Shown: in pieces, positions 1-6,393 of the stretch
Position numbering within the stretch: the first letter of the stretch is position 1
Layout of the letters: every line of letters starts with the position of its first letter
DNA from: JBAYST01 sp041676005
GTDB lineage: Bacteria; Bacillota_I; Bacilli_A; RFN20; CAG-826
Length of the DNA stretch: 7,967 nucleotides
Assembly (NCBI GenBank): GCA_041676005.1
Contig: JBAYST010000034.1
Span: 1-7,967 of the forward strand
Direction of reading: 5' to 3'
Notes under the pieces: generated by a model
What the model was told of the DNA's origin: nothing
The model's input: only the letters and a program-made list of their open reading frames with translations
The model's database searches: none
Position numbers and translations under genes: made by a program

Positions 1-2181
1 ATATATTTACTTCTCTTCGCTTTTTTAGGAATTACAACAGGATCGAGAACTGTTATTTTGTTGGTACTTGTCTCTTTTATCGCTGCTATTATTATTAAAT
101 TTGGCCGTAAAAAATGGTATTTTGCTGTTTCCATCTTTGCGATTTTTTTAATTATTGGCATTATTGTCCTTAGAATGCCTATGTTTTCGTATATCTCCAC
201 AAGAATTGAAGATATGTTCTATTTATTTGTCGGTGGGAAAACGAAATTAGCAGACTCTTCTTCTGTGATTAGAAGTAATTTAATAAAAGAAGGAGCTTAT
301 GGGTCTTTGACAAAACTCTTATTCGGGTATGGACATTTAGGATTTCAAAAAAATATAACTTCTTATAATACTTATGCACATAATAATTACATTGAAGTCG
401 TTTCCGATTACGGAATTCTTGGCCTTTTTGCGTTTGAATCCATAATATTCATACCCATTTTCAGATATTTCTTTAAATCAAAGAATGTCTCAAATGATGA
501 AAATATAGAAAAATTAAAAAGATGGATGTTAATTTTTGCGATTTTTTTAGTTTTTTATCAACTGACTGGCGTTCAATCGATTTCAAAAGAATCTTATATT
601 TTAATGATGTTGATCAGCATTGTTTCCACCGAAGGTTATAAAAAAGAAGATAAAAAAACGTTATGCTTGCTTATCCCCATATGGGTACAAAATATTTTTG
701 TAAAAATAAAAGTTAAAAAATTTCCAAATGAGTTTGTTGAGTTAAATAATAGTGATGAAAGAGTATTAACATTTTCTGAAGCATTCAGCGTGGTTAAAGC
801 ATGGCCAAAATCTTTAAAACAAGAATATCTTTCAATGAGAAAGCACAATGCTAACCAAAATATTGAAATGTCTTTGGTTTTTGGAGAAAAGAAAAAGTCC
901 GAAAGAAAAACAGCAATTGAAATAAACGCTGTTACTAATGAAAAAGAAGTTGGCAAAGTAGCAAAGGAAATTATTCCTGCAAGCAGAAAAGAAAAAGCTA
1001 ACAATTCATTTTTCATTGTATTTTTGACCTTGCAATCAATTGTTGCTTTTTCCTTTTCTTTTTATAGCAACAAGCTAATGCTCTTACAAAGTGCTGTGGA
1101 AATAGCTAATAAAGAGCAAGTAAATAACGAAGATCCTTTCGTTCAATTCAAAGACATAAAACAGCCCGAGAGCATGTTATTAACTCTTCAAAGGCAAAGC
1201 GAAGAGCATATAAAATTTGAAAATATTTATCCATACCTAGAAATTGTGGATAGAACCTTCATGCAAGGTTCGGAAACAATTGATTTTAAAGGAATTAGCG
1301 TTGCCGATTCGACCTTAAATTTAAATAGGCTCAGCGGACTAGACGTTCCTGTATATTCAAAATCAAGTGATTTAATAAATGAAGCCGATTACGAAATCAT
1401 GATCACTAGTCGATCTGCGAATTCAATTATGGTCAAAGAAGGGTATACGAGTTACGACGAATTGATTGGCAACGAATACATAGATAACGATGGGCACACG
1501 TACGCGATTAACAATATCATTTTTAATACGGATGAAAGTATTATCGAAACCGAAAACAATTTTGCCTCTCCGAAACTCGATAAAAACGAGCTAGTCACTC
1601 ATTTGACGAATATGTATGACGATTTTATTGTTTATGTAAGTTCTCCTGTGACAATTGATTTTACTTATCAAATTGCGTTCACTCCGGATAATTTTAAAAT
1701 CATTGATTACATTGAATCCGTTTATGGTGATTACATCACACAAGCGGATGATCAAATAATTGATTTTTTAACATTTTCTAACGAGGACAACAAATATGTT
1801 GTCAATGCTACATATAATGTTATAAATGAAATTTATGCGACCAAAAGAACGAATGCCGACAATACTTACAGCATCTTATTGACCATTGTTGCTGTGGCAT
1901 CTTTTGTGTTGGATGTGATTGTAATTTTAGACGCGATGAAAGGTGGTCGAGAAAACACCTACCTCGCCATTCCTCTTTCAATAATAACAATATTAAGTTT
2001 TATCATTTTAACAATGATTCGTCTTTTGGTAAGCGTTGTTCAGATAGCGGTTCTAGCTAATAATTTCACATTCATATTTGTAAGTGCAATAGTAAGTTTA
2101 ATTTGGATTACTTTTATGATCAAAATAGTGATTAATAAAACACATAAAAAGACAACTTATCGAGAGGCAAACGTTAAGTAA
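1..2181 (+). CDS. Composite protein, 5'-truncated: Wzy/O-antigen-ligase-like polymerase joined to FtsX/MacB-like permease region
   Basis: The frame is open from base 1, so the gene starts outside the window and the TTG at 58 is not its start; 726 residues are visible. Residues 1-200 show Wzy/WaaL-type polymerase marks: TTGSRT at 12-17 within a membrane segment, then AHNNYIEV (H127) followed by DYGILG and two further membrane segments. This family polymerises or transfers lipid-linked glycan on the outer face of the membrane. Residues ~205-335 are soluble and charged. Then come one membrane segment (~337-356), an outer domain (~357-620) and a tail with about three hydrophobic stretches (~623-645, 655-688, 689-712). 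The stretch at 464-490 (EIMITSRSANSI, GYTSYDELIG) resembles the outer domain of Firmicute ABC permeases of the FtsX/MacB type. The usual cytoplasmic loop of that family (like REIGILRALG) is not visible, and no ATPase domain is present. A natural fusion, a recombination scar or a compensated frameshift are all possible. The polymerase half is confident; the permease assignment is moderate. Confidence 0.75.
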   Translation: MYLLLFAFLGITTGSRTVILLVLVSFIAAIIIKFGRKKWYFAVSIFAIFLIIGIIVLRMPMFSYISTRIEDMFYLFVGGKTKLADSSSVIRSNLIKEGAYGSLTKLLFGYGHLGFQKNITSYNTYAHNNYIEVVSDYGILGLFAFESIIFIPIFRYFFKSKNVSNDENIEKLKRWMLIFAIFLVFYQLTGVQSISKESYILMMLISIVSTEGYKKEDKKTLCLLIPIWVQNIFVKIKVKKFPNEFVELNNSDERVLTFSEAFSVVKAWPKSLKQEYLSMRKHNANQNIEMSLVFGEKKKSERKTAIEINAVTNEKEVGKVAKEIIPASRKEKANNSFFIVFLTLQSIVAFSFSFYSNKLMLLQSAVEIANKEQVNNEDPFVQFKDIKQPESMLLTLQRQSEEHIKFENIYPYLEIVDRTFMQGSETIDFKGISVADSTLNLNRLSGLDVPVYSKSSDLINEADYEIMITSRSANSIMVKEGYTSYDELIGNEYIDNDGHTYAINNIIFNTDESIIETENNFASPKLDKNELVTHLTNMYDDFIVYVSSPVTIDFTYQIAFTPDNFKIIDYIESVYGDYITQADDQIIDFLTFSNEDNKYVVNATYNVINEIYATKRTNADNTYSILLTIVAVASFVLDVIVILDAMKGGRENTYLAIPLSIITILSFIILTMIRLLVSVVQIAVLANNFTFIFVSAIVSLIWITFMIKIVINKTHKKTTYREANVK

Positions 2182-2187
2182 AATGCT

Positions 2188-2216
2188 AAAAAAAGGCAAA
2201 ACATTGTTTTGCCTTT
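2188..2216 (-). terminator. Strong intrinsic terminator of the leftward operon, possibly bidirectional
   Basis: A perfect 11-bp stem (2192-2202 with 2206-2216, AAAGGCAAAAC/GTTTTGCCTTT) closes a 3-base loop. Read leftward, the stem runs into seven T (complement of A2188-2194), the classic intrinsic form, so it best serves the leftward operon ending at 2270. Read rightward, the stem is followed only by GG after its own TTT, so it would be weaker for the polymerase gene that ends at 2181. Confidence 0.8.
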
Positions 2217-2220
2217 GGAA

Positions 2221-2250
2221 CAAAAAGCGCCTTTAAGAACTAGGCCGCTT
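2221..2250 (-). terminator. Second, imperfect hairpin in the convergent gap
   Basis: Bases 2225-2232 pair with 2242-2250 (AAGCG with CGCTT, CCT with AGG, one bulged C at 2245), with a 9-base loop. Read leftward, the hairpin is followed by a short T run (complement of A2222-2226, overlapping the stem). It lies between the acyltransferase stop and the stronger hairpin at 2188-2216, so the two may act in tandem. The bulge and weak T run make it less certain. Confidence 0.45.
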
Positions 2251-2269
2251 ATGATTAATAAATAATTTA

Positions 2270-2875
2270 TTACATAACAAGCGATTTTTTATGTGATTTG
2301 GAAATGTGGACCTGTTTCATTTTCAATAATCGTAAAAGTTTGTGCATATTTATTTTCTTGTACTGTCCGACAGCGAGGAAACCTGATTTAATAATTCCTT
2401 TATGGCTTCCAATATTTGTAGGAGCTGTATAAATTAAGATATTATTAGAACGTAATAATTTTCGATATTTGTATAAGATAAAATTATAATAGCCTTTTAG
2501 TCTGTGGTTATCATTAGTATAAAAATCAAATAGAATATAAGAAGATTCATCGATAGATAATGTGGTTTTTGTGTACCCAATTGTAAATGCCGAACAATCA
2601 CTGATTGCCCACCCGTATACTAAATATTCATTATTATTGTGCAGAAAACTAAATATTGCTCCGTTTTCAAAGCGTTGTTCGGAAAATGGGGAAAAAGGTA
2701 TTTTAAATTTAGCGATAATTTTTAAGTATTCGTTTATATTGTCAATTGAAACAAACGAGATTTCTTTAGGAACGTTCAAGTTCGGCACTTGAGTATTTGG
2801 CAACGCAATATAAAAAACTAGAGGTTTTCTAAAATATAACCCGGCTGCTCTTTTCAAAATTTTGAATAATTTCAT
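2270..2875 (-). CDS. GNAT-like acyltransferase (divergent), last gene of the leftward operon
   Basis: 201 residues. The C-terminal half has the layout of a GNAT acetyl/acyltransferase: a strand ILFDFYT (114-120), then NDNHRLKGYYNFIL (121-134) where the acyl-CoA pyrophosphate loop and following helix belong, then a strand LIYTAPTN (147-154) and SHKGIIKSGFLAVG (157-170), the usual 'N..S...y.k.GF..vg' end of the fold. The glycine-rich loop is reduced to RLKGY, so the match is to the fold rather than to a named enzyme. The basic N-terminus (MKLFKILKRAAGLYFRK) could lie against the membrane. The start is supported by AGGAG (complement of 2887-2891) 11 bases upstream. It follows the ATP-grasp gene by 41 bases on the same strand, which suggests it modifies a sugar or amino-acid substituent of the glycan. 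The substrate cannot be told from the sequence. Confidence 0.6.
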   Translation of the reverse strand: MKLFKILKRAAGLYFRKPLVFYIALPNTQVPNLNVPKEISFVSIDNINEYLKIIAKFKIPFSPFSEQRFENGAIFSFLHNNNEYLVYGWAISDCSAFTIGYTKTTLSIDESSYILFDFYTNDNHRLKGYYNFILYKYRKLLRSNNILIYTAPTNIGSHKGIIKSGFLAVGQYKKINMHKLLRLLKMKQVHISKSHKKSLVM

Positions 2876-2916
2876 AGTTACTATAACTCCTGCTTAAATA
2901 GAAAAATAAAATTTTA

Positions 2917-3951
2917 TTACTTACACAAAATATTGTTTTGTTTCTTCTCTTTCTTCTTCTTGTTATTAAAAATTTTCTGTTTTAATTCGTTTGATAATTC
3001 AATATTTTTACCTAAAATTTCATCGAGATTATCGGGATATTTAAATTCAAGATATCCTGCCTGATGGAAGAAAGTAGTCTCACCAAAATATATCTTTTCT
3101 TTGTAATCATATAAATCAATTCTAACGAAAGGAAAGCCCTTAGAAATATCTTTTGCAATTTCTAACATTTTTTCAAGTTGACTGCTTAATTTTGGCAAAA
3201 CATCAGAAGGGGGAACATCTGCCCAAACATCAAGTGGTTTTAAGTCAGAATCAAAAAAGTCATTCCTTTCAGAGATATGACGGTTAGACACAATATGAAA
3301 AGCCAGCAATATTCCGTCGCTGCAATAAATTTTGTATTCTTTTAAGCACTCGTTATCCAAATATTCTTCAGCAAATATTTTTCGCTCTATATCTTTATAA
3401 TTCCATTCATAACTATTGTAGAAGTAGTTCATTTTTAATAAGACATTTAATATTTTTTTAACTGTTTTAAAACGATATTTTTTGTGTGTAGGATCTCTAA
3501 GATTGATGATTATATACTTTCCTTTTTGATTCTTTTTAAAATAGAAGATATATCCAGAATTATGATTACACTTCAAAACGAAATCATCTGGTAAATCGTT
3601 TAAATTAATTTCGTTTGCATCTTCATATGTCCTATAAGTTTTTGCAAAATTGAGTTTGTGTTTAGTAAATTTTCGGACAGATGTTTTGCATTTTATTTTG
3701 TCGGTCATGTCGACAGCGCGTTTATCATAAAAATATAATTTCTGCAGAAACATTAATTCAGAAATTCTCTTTGGATTTTCAATGTCTGGCGTACGCTCAT
3801 AATATTTTTGGTATTTATTCAATTCAAATTCTGCAATATCAAAATCTGCTTTTTCCTTTTGCTTATTTTTTCTAAGCGCTTGTTTTACTAAGCATAAATT
3901 AATAAAATCAGAACGTTTTAAAAGTTTCTTAATTTGGTTCGTCATAATCAT
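2917..3951 (-). CDS. TupA-like ATP-grasp protein
   Basis: 344 residues matching the TupA-like ATP-grasp pattern found among polysaccharide and teichuronic/teichuronopeptide genes. Visible marks in order: MTDKIKCK (82-89, the 'DK' near the N-terminal domain), LPDDFVLKCNHNSG (120-133, nucleotide-binding lysine and glycine loop), FAEEYL (193-198), EYKIYC (205-210), PFVRIDLY (274-281) and FGETTF (289-294, metal/ATP acidic residue). ATP-grasp enzymes activate a carboxylate as acyl phosphate and join it to an amine, so this protein may attach an amino acid or similar group to the glycan; the substrate is unknown. The C-terminus ends in a lysine-rich tail (KKKKEKK, 331-337). The ATG at 3951 overlaps the TGA of the upstream glycosyltransferase (ATGA), implying coupled translation. 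The in-frame ATG at 3945 sits 9-10 bases after AAGGA, a better Shine-Dalgarno spacing than the 3-4 bases at 3951, so the true start could be two codons later. Confidence 0.85.
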   Translation of the reverse strand: MIMTNQIKKLLKRSDFINLCLVKQALRKNKQKEKADFDIAEFELNKYQKYYERTPDIENPKRISELMFLQKLYFYDKRAVDMTDKIKCKTSVRKFTKHKLNFAKTYRTYEDANEINLNDLPDDFVLKCNHNSGYIFYFKKNQKGKYIIINLRDPTHKKYRFKTVKKILNVLLKMNYFYNSYEWNYKDIERKIFAEEYLDNECLKEYKIYCSDGILLAFHIVSNRHISERNDFFDSDLKPLDVWADVPPSDVLPKLSSQLEKMLEIAKDISKGFPFVRIDLYDYKEKIYFGETTFFHQAGYLEFKYPDNLDEILGKNIELSNELKQKIFNNKKKKEKKQNNILCK

Positions 3952-5051
3952 TCTTCCTTGTCACTTTCAAATACAATATGGGCAAAACGTTTGGTCACTT
4001 CTTCAATCCTATATTCTTTTGGAAAACGAGTAACGTTTTCAATTCGTTTTTCTAGATTATAATTAGCAATATTATTCGCTTTTGCGGCCCATTTCTTTGG
4101 ATTGCCTAGACTTTCAAAATAAACAATATTCGAAATGTTGCATTCTTTTGTTATTGAGTTAGAAACAAGACATGGCAATCCAGTGCTTTGCGCTTCAATC
4201 ACGACATTTGGCATCCCTTCATATAAGGATGGCAAAAGCATTGCGTCTGCCGCCATTAATAATTCATTTATATCGGTTCTATTTTCTAAAAAGATTATTT
4301 TATCTAAAATGTTTAAATTATTGCATTTTTTTATGAAATCGTTTTTTAAAATGCCGCTACCTACGCAAAGTAATTTTGCTTTATCATTCAACGAATAAAT
4401 CTCTAAAAATATATCTGCTAATTCAAAATGATTCTTTGCCTCATCGAATCTTCCAATATGAATAAAAAGTTTTTCATCTTGAGAAATATTTAATACGCTC
4501 CTTATTTTGGTTCTTTTTTGTTCAGTAAAATTGAATAACGATGTGTCAACTCCGTTCATCACCAATTTCACTTTACCTTTTTCTACATTTCCCCGCCCAA
4601 ACATAAAAATGGCAGCTTCAGTTGATGGAGCAATCATTTTATTGGGTATGTGTTTCGCAAACGGCAAAAAAAGACGATGAAAAACCTTTTCTTTAGAATC
4701 GGAGTTGGCAGATCTAGCTATAAGAACGTTCGCCTTGCCGTATTTTTTTGCATAATATAAATCTAATGAAGAAAGCGAATTAGATAGTGCTCTAAAAACA
4801 TGATCATAGTGGTGCGTTTTAAAAAAAGATTTAAGAGAATTTTTGTATTGTCTAAATCCTTGAGTTTTCATAGAGCTATAAAAAATTTCACCACCAAGAG
4901 ATAAAATTTCGCTATCGTAGAACCCTTTTCCACCCATAAGGTAGAAATCAAATTGGTATTTTGTTTTGTCAATTGCGCGGTAAATTTTCATTAAAAATGT
5001 TTCGGCGCCGCCTTGATTCATAGGACCATGCATTATCAACATTCTTTTCAT
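3948..5051 (-). CDS. GT4-family glycosyltransferase (EpsF-like)
   Basis: 367 residues, the normal length for a GT-B retaining glycosyltransferase of family 4. Marks in order: GPMNQGGAETFL (9-20, acceptor-side glycine loop), VMNGVD (164-169, linker into the C-terminal Rossmann domain), IHIGRFDEAKNH (197-208, start of the nucleotide-sugar domain), LCVGSG (228-233), and the EX7E motif in LYEGMPNVVIEA (E278, E286) that binds the donor. These enzymes add a sugar to a lipid-linked intermediate on the cytoplasmic face; the closest overall pattern is the EpsF-like group of exopolysaccharide clusters. Donor and acceptor cannot be read from the sequence. It is the first gene of the leftward operon, starts behind a strong Shine-Dalgarno (AGAGGTGA, complement of 5056-5063, 4 bases from the ATG), ends in TGA and overlaps the ATP-grasp gene by 4 bases. 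Confidence 0.93.
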   Translation of the reverse strand: MKRMLIMHGPMNQGGAETFLMKIYRAIDKTKYQFDFYLMGGKGFYDSEILSLGGEIFYSSMKTQGFRQYKNSLKSFFKTHHYDHVFRALSNSLSSLDLYYAKKYGKANVLIARSANSDSKEKVFHRLFLPFAKHIPNKMIAPSTEAAIFMFGRGNVEKGKVKLVMNGVDTSLFNFTEQKRTKIRSVLNISQDEKLFIHIGRFDEAKNHFELADIFLEIYSLNDKAKLLCVGSGILKNDFIKKCNNLNILDKIIFLENRTDINELLMAADAMLLPSLYEGMPNVVIEAQSTGLPCLVSNSITKECNISNIVYFESLGNPKKWAAKANNIANYNLEKRIENVTRFPKEYRIEEVTKRFAHIVFESDKEE

Positions 5052-5088
5052 TGATTCACCTCTTTGACTTTTTTGCTATTCAATTATA
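5052..5088 (-). promoter_or_regulatory. Leader of the leftward operon: -10 box and strong Shine-Dalgarno
   Basis: On the minus strand a perfect TATAAT (complement of 5083-5088), directly preceded by TG, lies about 31 bases before the glycosyltransferase ATG, giving a leader of roughly 25 bases that contains AGAGGTGA (complement of 5056-5063). No good TTGACA-like -35 is found 16-18 bases upstream, so the promoter may depend on the TG extension or an activator. The Shine-Dalgarno is secure; the promoter is probable. Confidence 0.55.
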
Positions 5089-5184
5089 CATTGTTATAAT
5101 CAACTTTTGTGTGAGATAAAATAAAAATGTTTGTTTCTAATTTAACGAATTTAACTTTTTGAAACACGTTTGGTGAGCTGCTGC

Positions 5185-5198
5185 GATTTTTAAAAATC
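5185..5198. repeat. 14-base perfect palindrome GATTTTTAAAAATC
   Basis: Perfect two-fold symmetry without a loop, lying midway between the divergent genes. It is AT-only apart from the end bases, so it could be an operator half-site pair or a chance product of base composition. No T run follows, so it does not look like a terminator. Confidence 0.3.
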
Positions 5199-5248
5199 TC
5201 AAAATATTATTTTTATGACAGCCCAAGCTTTCAGATGAATGCAAAAAT

Positions 5249-5264
5249 TATATACAAGTATATA
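5249..5264. repeat. 16-base inverted repeat TATATAC-AA-GTATATA, possible operator
   Basis: Two perfect 7-base arms separated by AA, centred about 112 bases upstream of the arginase ATG and about 205 bases upstream of the glycosyltransferase ATG. The size and symmetry suit a dimeric repressor or activator site. It sits upstream of the rightward -35 candidate at 5313, so it would favour activation or looping over simple blocking. Function is inferred only from symmetry. Confidence 0.35.
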
Positions 5265-5312
5265 GCCACATAAAATAAATATCTGCTTAACGCTCGATGA
5301 TTCCCAAGATTT

Positions 5313-5361
5313 TTGTTATTTAGAACATAAAGCGGGATAATGAAAATTAGATATGTATAAT
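5313..5361 (+). promoter_or_regulatory. Arginase promoter(s), one placing the start of RNA at the ATG
   Basis: Two candidates overlap. The first is TTGTTA (5313-5318), a 17-base spacer and GATAAT (5336-5341), which would give a leader of about 20 bases. The second is a perfect TATAAT (5356-5361), directly preceded by TG, ending 7 bases before the ATG at 5369; RNA from it would begin at or next to the start codon. No Shine-Dalgarno lies upstream of the ATG in either case, which favours the leaderless reading. No good -35 accompanies the second box. Confidence 0.55.
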
Positions 5362-5368
5362 AAATGAC

Positions 5369-6214
5369 ATGATAGATTTTTTAATTGCGCCTCAAGGAGC
5401 GGGCATTGGTATTAAAGGATTTGCGTCTATACCAGAAAAGATTTCTGCTTTTTTGCCTAATCAAATTGTGATTGAACCAGAAGAAATATCGTATACCGAT
5501 AATAGCAATTTGAAGAATTTGAACAATGTTATTGGATATTCTAATAAGCTAGCTCAAGAAGTTTATAATTCTTTAGAAAACGGGCATTTTCCTTTTACAA
5601 TTGGAGGAGATCACAGCATCGCTCTAGGAACTATTTCTGGTGCAGCAAAGAAATACGATAATTTAGGAGTTATTTGGATCGATGCACACGGCGATATGAA
5701 TACTGATGAAACCACTATCAGCGGGAGAATTCACGGAATGATTCTTTCCTCTTTACAAGGCCTTGGAGATAAAAGGCTGGTAAATGTTTTTCAAGAAAAA
5801 CAAAAAATTAAAACCGAAAATATTGTTATCTATGGCACTCGTGATTTAGATGTTTTAGAAGAACAATTAATGAAGGATGTTGGAGTGAAATACATTCCTT
5901 ATTCGAAAATTAAAAAAGAAGGCATCTTAAATACACTAGAAGATGCTATTCAGTATTTGAAATCTAAAACTAATGACCTCCATATATCGTTCGACCTAGA
6001 TAGTATGAATCCCGAAATTGTACCCGGAGTAAGTACTCCTGTTAAAGATGGTTTTAATCTTCGAGATTCGTTTTTGATATTTAAAGAGCTCTTCAATGCT
6101 TCTTTTAATATTACTTCTTTTGATTTAGTTGAGTACAATCCTTTATTCGATAAAAAAGACATGACTCAAAAAGTTATTCTACGAATTTGCAACTTTGTTA
6201 GCCGAATTAAGTAG
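5369..6214 (+). CDS. Arginase-family ureohydrolase
   Basis: 281 residues with the full binuclear manganese signature: GGDHS (79-83, H82), DAHGD (105-109; D105, H107, D109), SFDLD (207-211; D209, D211) and E255 in DLVEYNP. Spacing after DAHGD matches arginase: N111, T116, S118 and H122 align with human arginase I N130, T135, S137 and H141, the carboxylate contacts and acid/base histidine, and D159, D161 and E164 align with D181, D183 and E186. Arginase (L-arginine to ornithine and urea) is therefore preferred to agmatinase or formimidoylglutamase. One change stands out: R120 replaces the Asn of the usual SGN (human N139), which may alter substrate fit. The N-terminus is short and lacks the common GxxxGP region, so the protein is slightly shorter than typical bacterial arginases (~300). 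No Shine-Dalgarno precedes the ATG, and the next in-frame Met (110) would destroy the fold. It stands alone between the divergent operon and the flippase; no arginine-pathway neighbour is visible. Confidence 0.88.
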   Translation: MIDFLIAPQGAGIGIKGFASIPEKISAFLPNQIVIEPEEISYTDNSNLKNLNNVIGYSNKLAQEVYNSLENGHFPFTIGGDHSIALGTISGAAKKYDNLGVIWIDAHGDMNTDETTISGRIHGMILSSLQGLGDKRLVNVFQEKQKIKTENIVIYGTRDLDVLEEQLMKDVGVKYIPYSKIKKEGILNTLEDAIQYLKSKTNDLHISFDLDSMNPEIVPGVSTPVKDGFNLRDSFLIFKELFNASFNITSFDLVEYNPLFDKKDMTQKVILRICNFVSRIK

Positions 6215-6263
6215 ATATTTTATAAACAAATAGAATTTGTGCAAAAGATATTTATCCAATATG

Positions 6264-6283
6264 GTAGAACTGATCTACTTTTT
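6264..6283 (+). terminator. Weak intrinsic terminator after the arginase gene
   Basis: A 5-bp stem (GTAGA 6264-6268 with TCTAC 6274-6278), a 5-base loop and then TTTTT (6279-6283), 50 bases after the arginase stop. The stem is short for an intrinsic terminator, so termination would be partial. Its right arm overlaps the first copy of the 15-base direct repeat. Confidence 0.4.
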
Positions 6284-6326
6284 ATCAATTGCGTTGGAAT
6301 TGTCACTTAACACTTTTTATCAATTG
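6277..6326. repeat. 15-base direct repeat pair ACTTTTTATCAATTG, 35 bases apart
   Basis: Two exact copies at 6277-6291 and 6312-6326, start-to-start 35 bases, in the gap upstream of the flippase gene. Each ends in the palindrome CAATTG. The second copy lies about 55 bases before the flippase -10 box, a suitable place for a regulator binding two sites, though a local duplication is equally possible. Only two copies were noticed in the window. Confidence 0.55.
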
Positions 6327-6356
6327 TAGTCATAATTCTTTTACAATAAGAAATTA

Positions 6357-6386
6357 TTAGTAAAAATCAAACAATGATTATATAAT
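6357..6386 (+). promoter_or_regulatory. Flippase promoter, apparently leaderless
   Basis: A perfect TATAAT at 6381-6386 ends 7 bases before the ATG at 6394, so transcription would begin at the A of the start codon. A weak -35 candidate, TTAGTA (6357-6362), is 18 bases upstream. There is no Shine-Dalgarno between the box and the ATG. The arrangement has the same box-to-ATG distance as at the arginase gene. Confidence 0.65.
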
Positions 6387-6393
6387 TGGCTCT

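Larger units (their letters stand above)
5052..5368. other. Divergent intergenic region, 317 bases, no gene seen
   Basis: This AT-rich stretch separates the leftward glycosyltransferase operon from the rightward arginase gene. No open frame with a credible start is present; the longest noticed is about 12 codons. It holds the leftward promoter and Shine-Dalgarno near 5056-5088, a 14-base palindrome at 5185-5198, a 16-base inverted repeat at 5249-5264 and one or two rightward promoters at 5313-5361. No tRNA, riboswitch fold or insertion-sequence end was recognised. Confidence 0.6.

Noticed and set aside
58..60. TTG at 58 as the start of the polymerase gene
   Set aside because: The frame is open to base 1 and the conserved TTGSRT motif is encoded before position 58, so the gene begins outside the window.
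636..1016. 126-codon minus-strand frame opposite the composite gene
   Set aside because: It lies wholly antisense to a better-supported gene and has no recognisable domain; it fits a chance frame.
2562..2792. 76-codon plus-strand frame inside the acyltransferase gene
   Set aside because: Antisense to a gene with a good Shine-Dalgarno and operon context; no motif of its own.
3681..4398. Plus-strand frames of 64 and 87 codons over the ATP-grasp and glycosyltransferase genes
   Set aside because: Both are antisense shadows of strongly supported family members.
5394..5410. AAGGAG inside the arginase gene as an internal ribosome site
   Set aside because: No in-frame start codon follows at a suitable distance, and the N-terminal strand it would remove belongs to the fold.
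5950..6162. 70-codon minus-strand frame over the arginase C-terminus
   Set aside because: It covers the conserved SFDLD and VEYNP region of the arginase in antisense; no independent support.
6277..6326. CRISPR-like repeat
   Set aside because: Only two 15-base copies with a 20-base gap and no further units or cas genes; repeats this short and few do not make an array.
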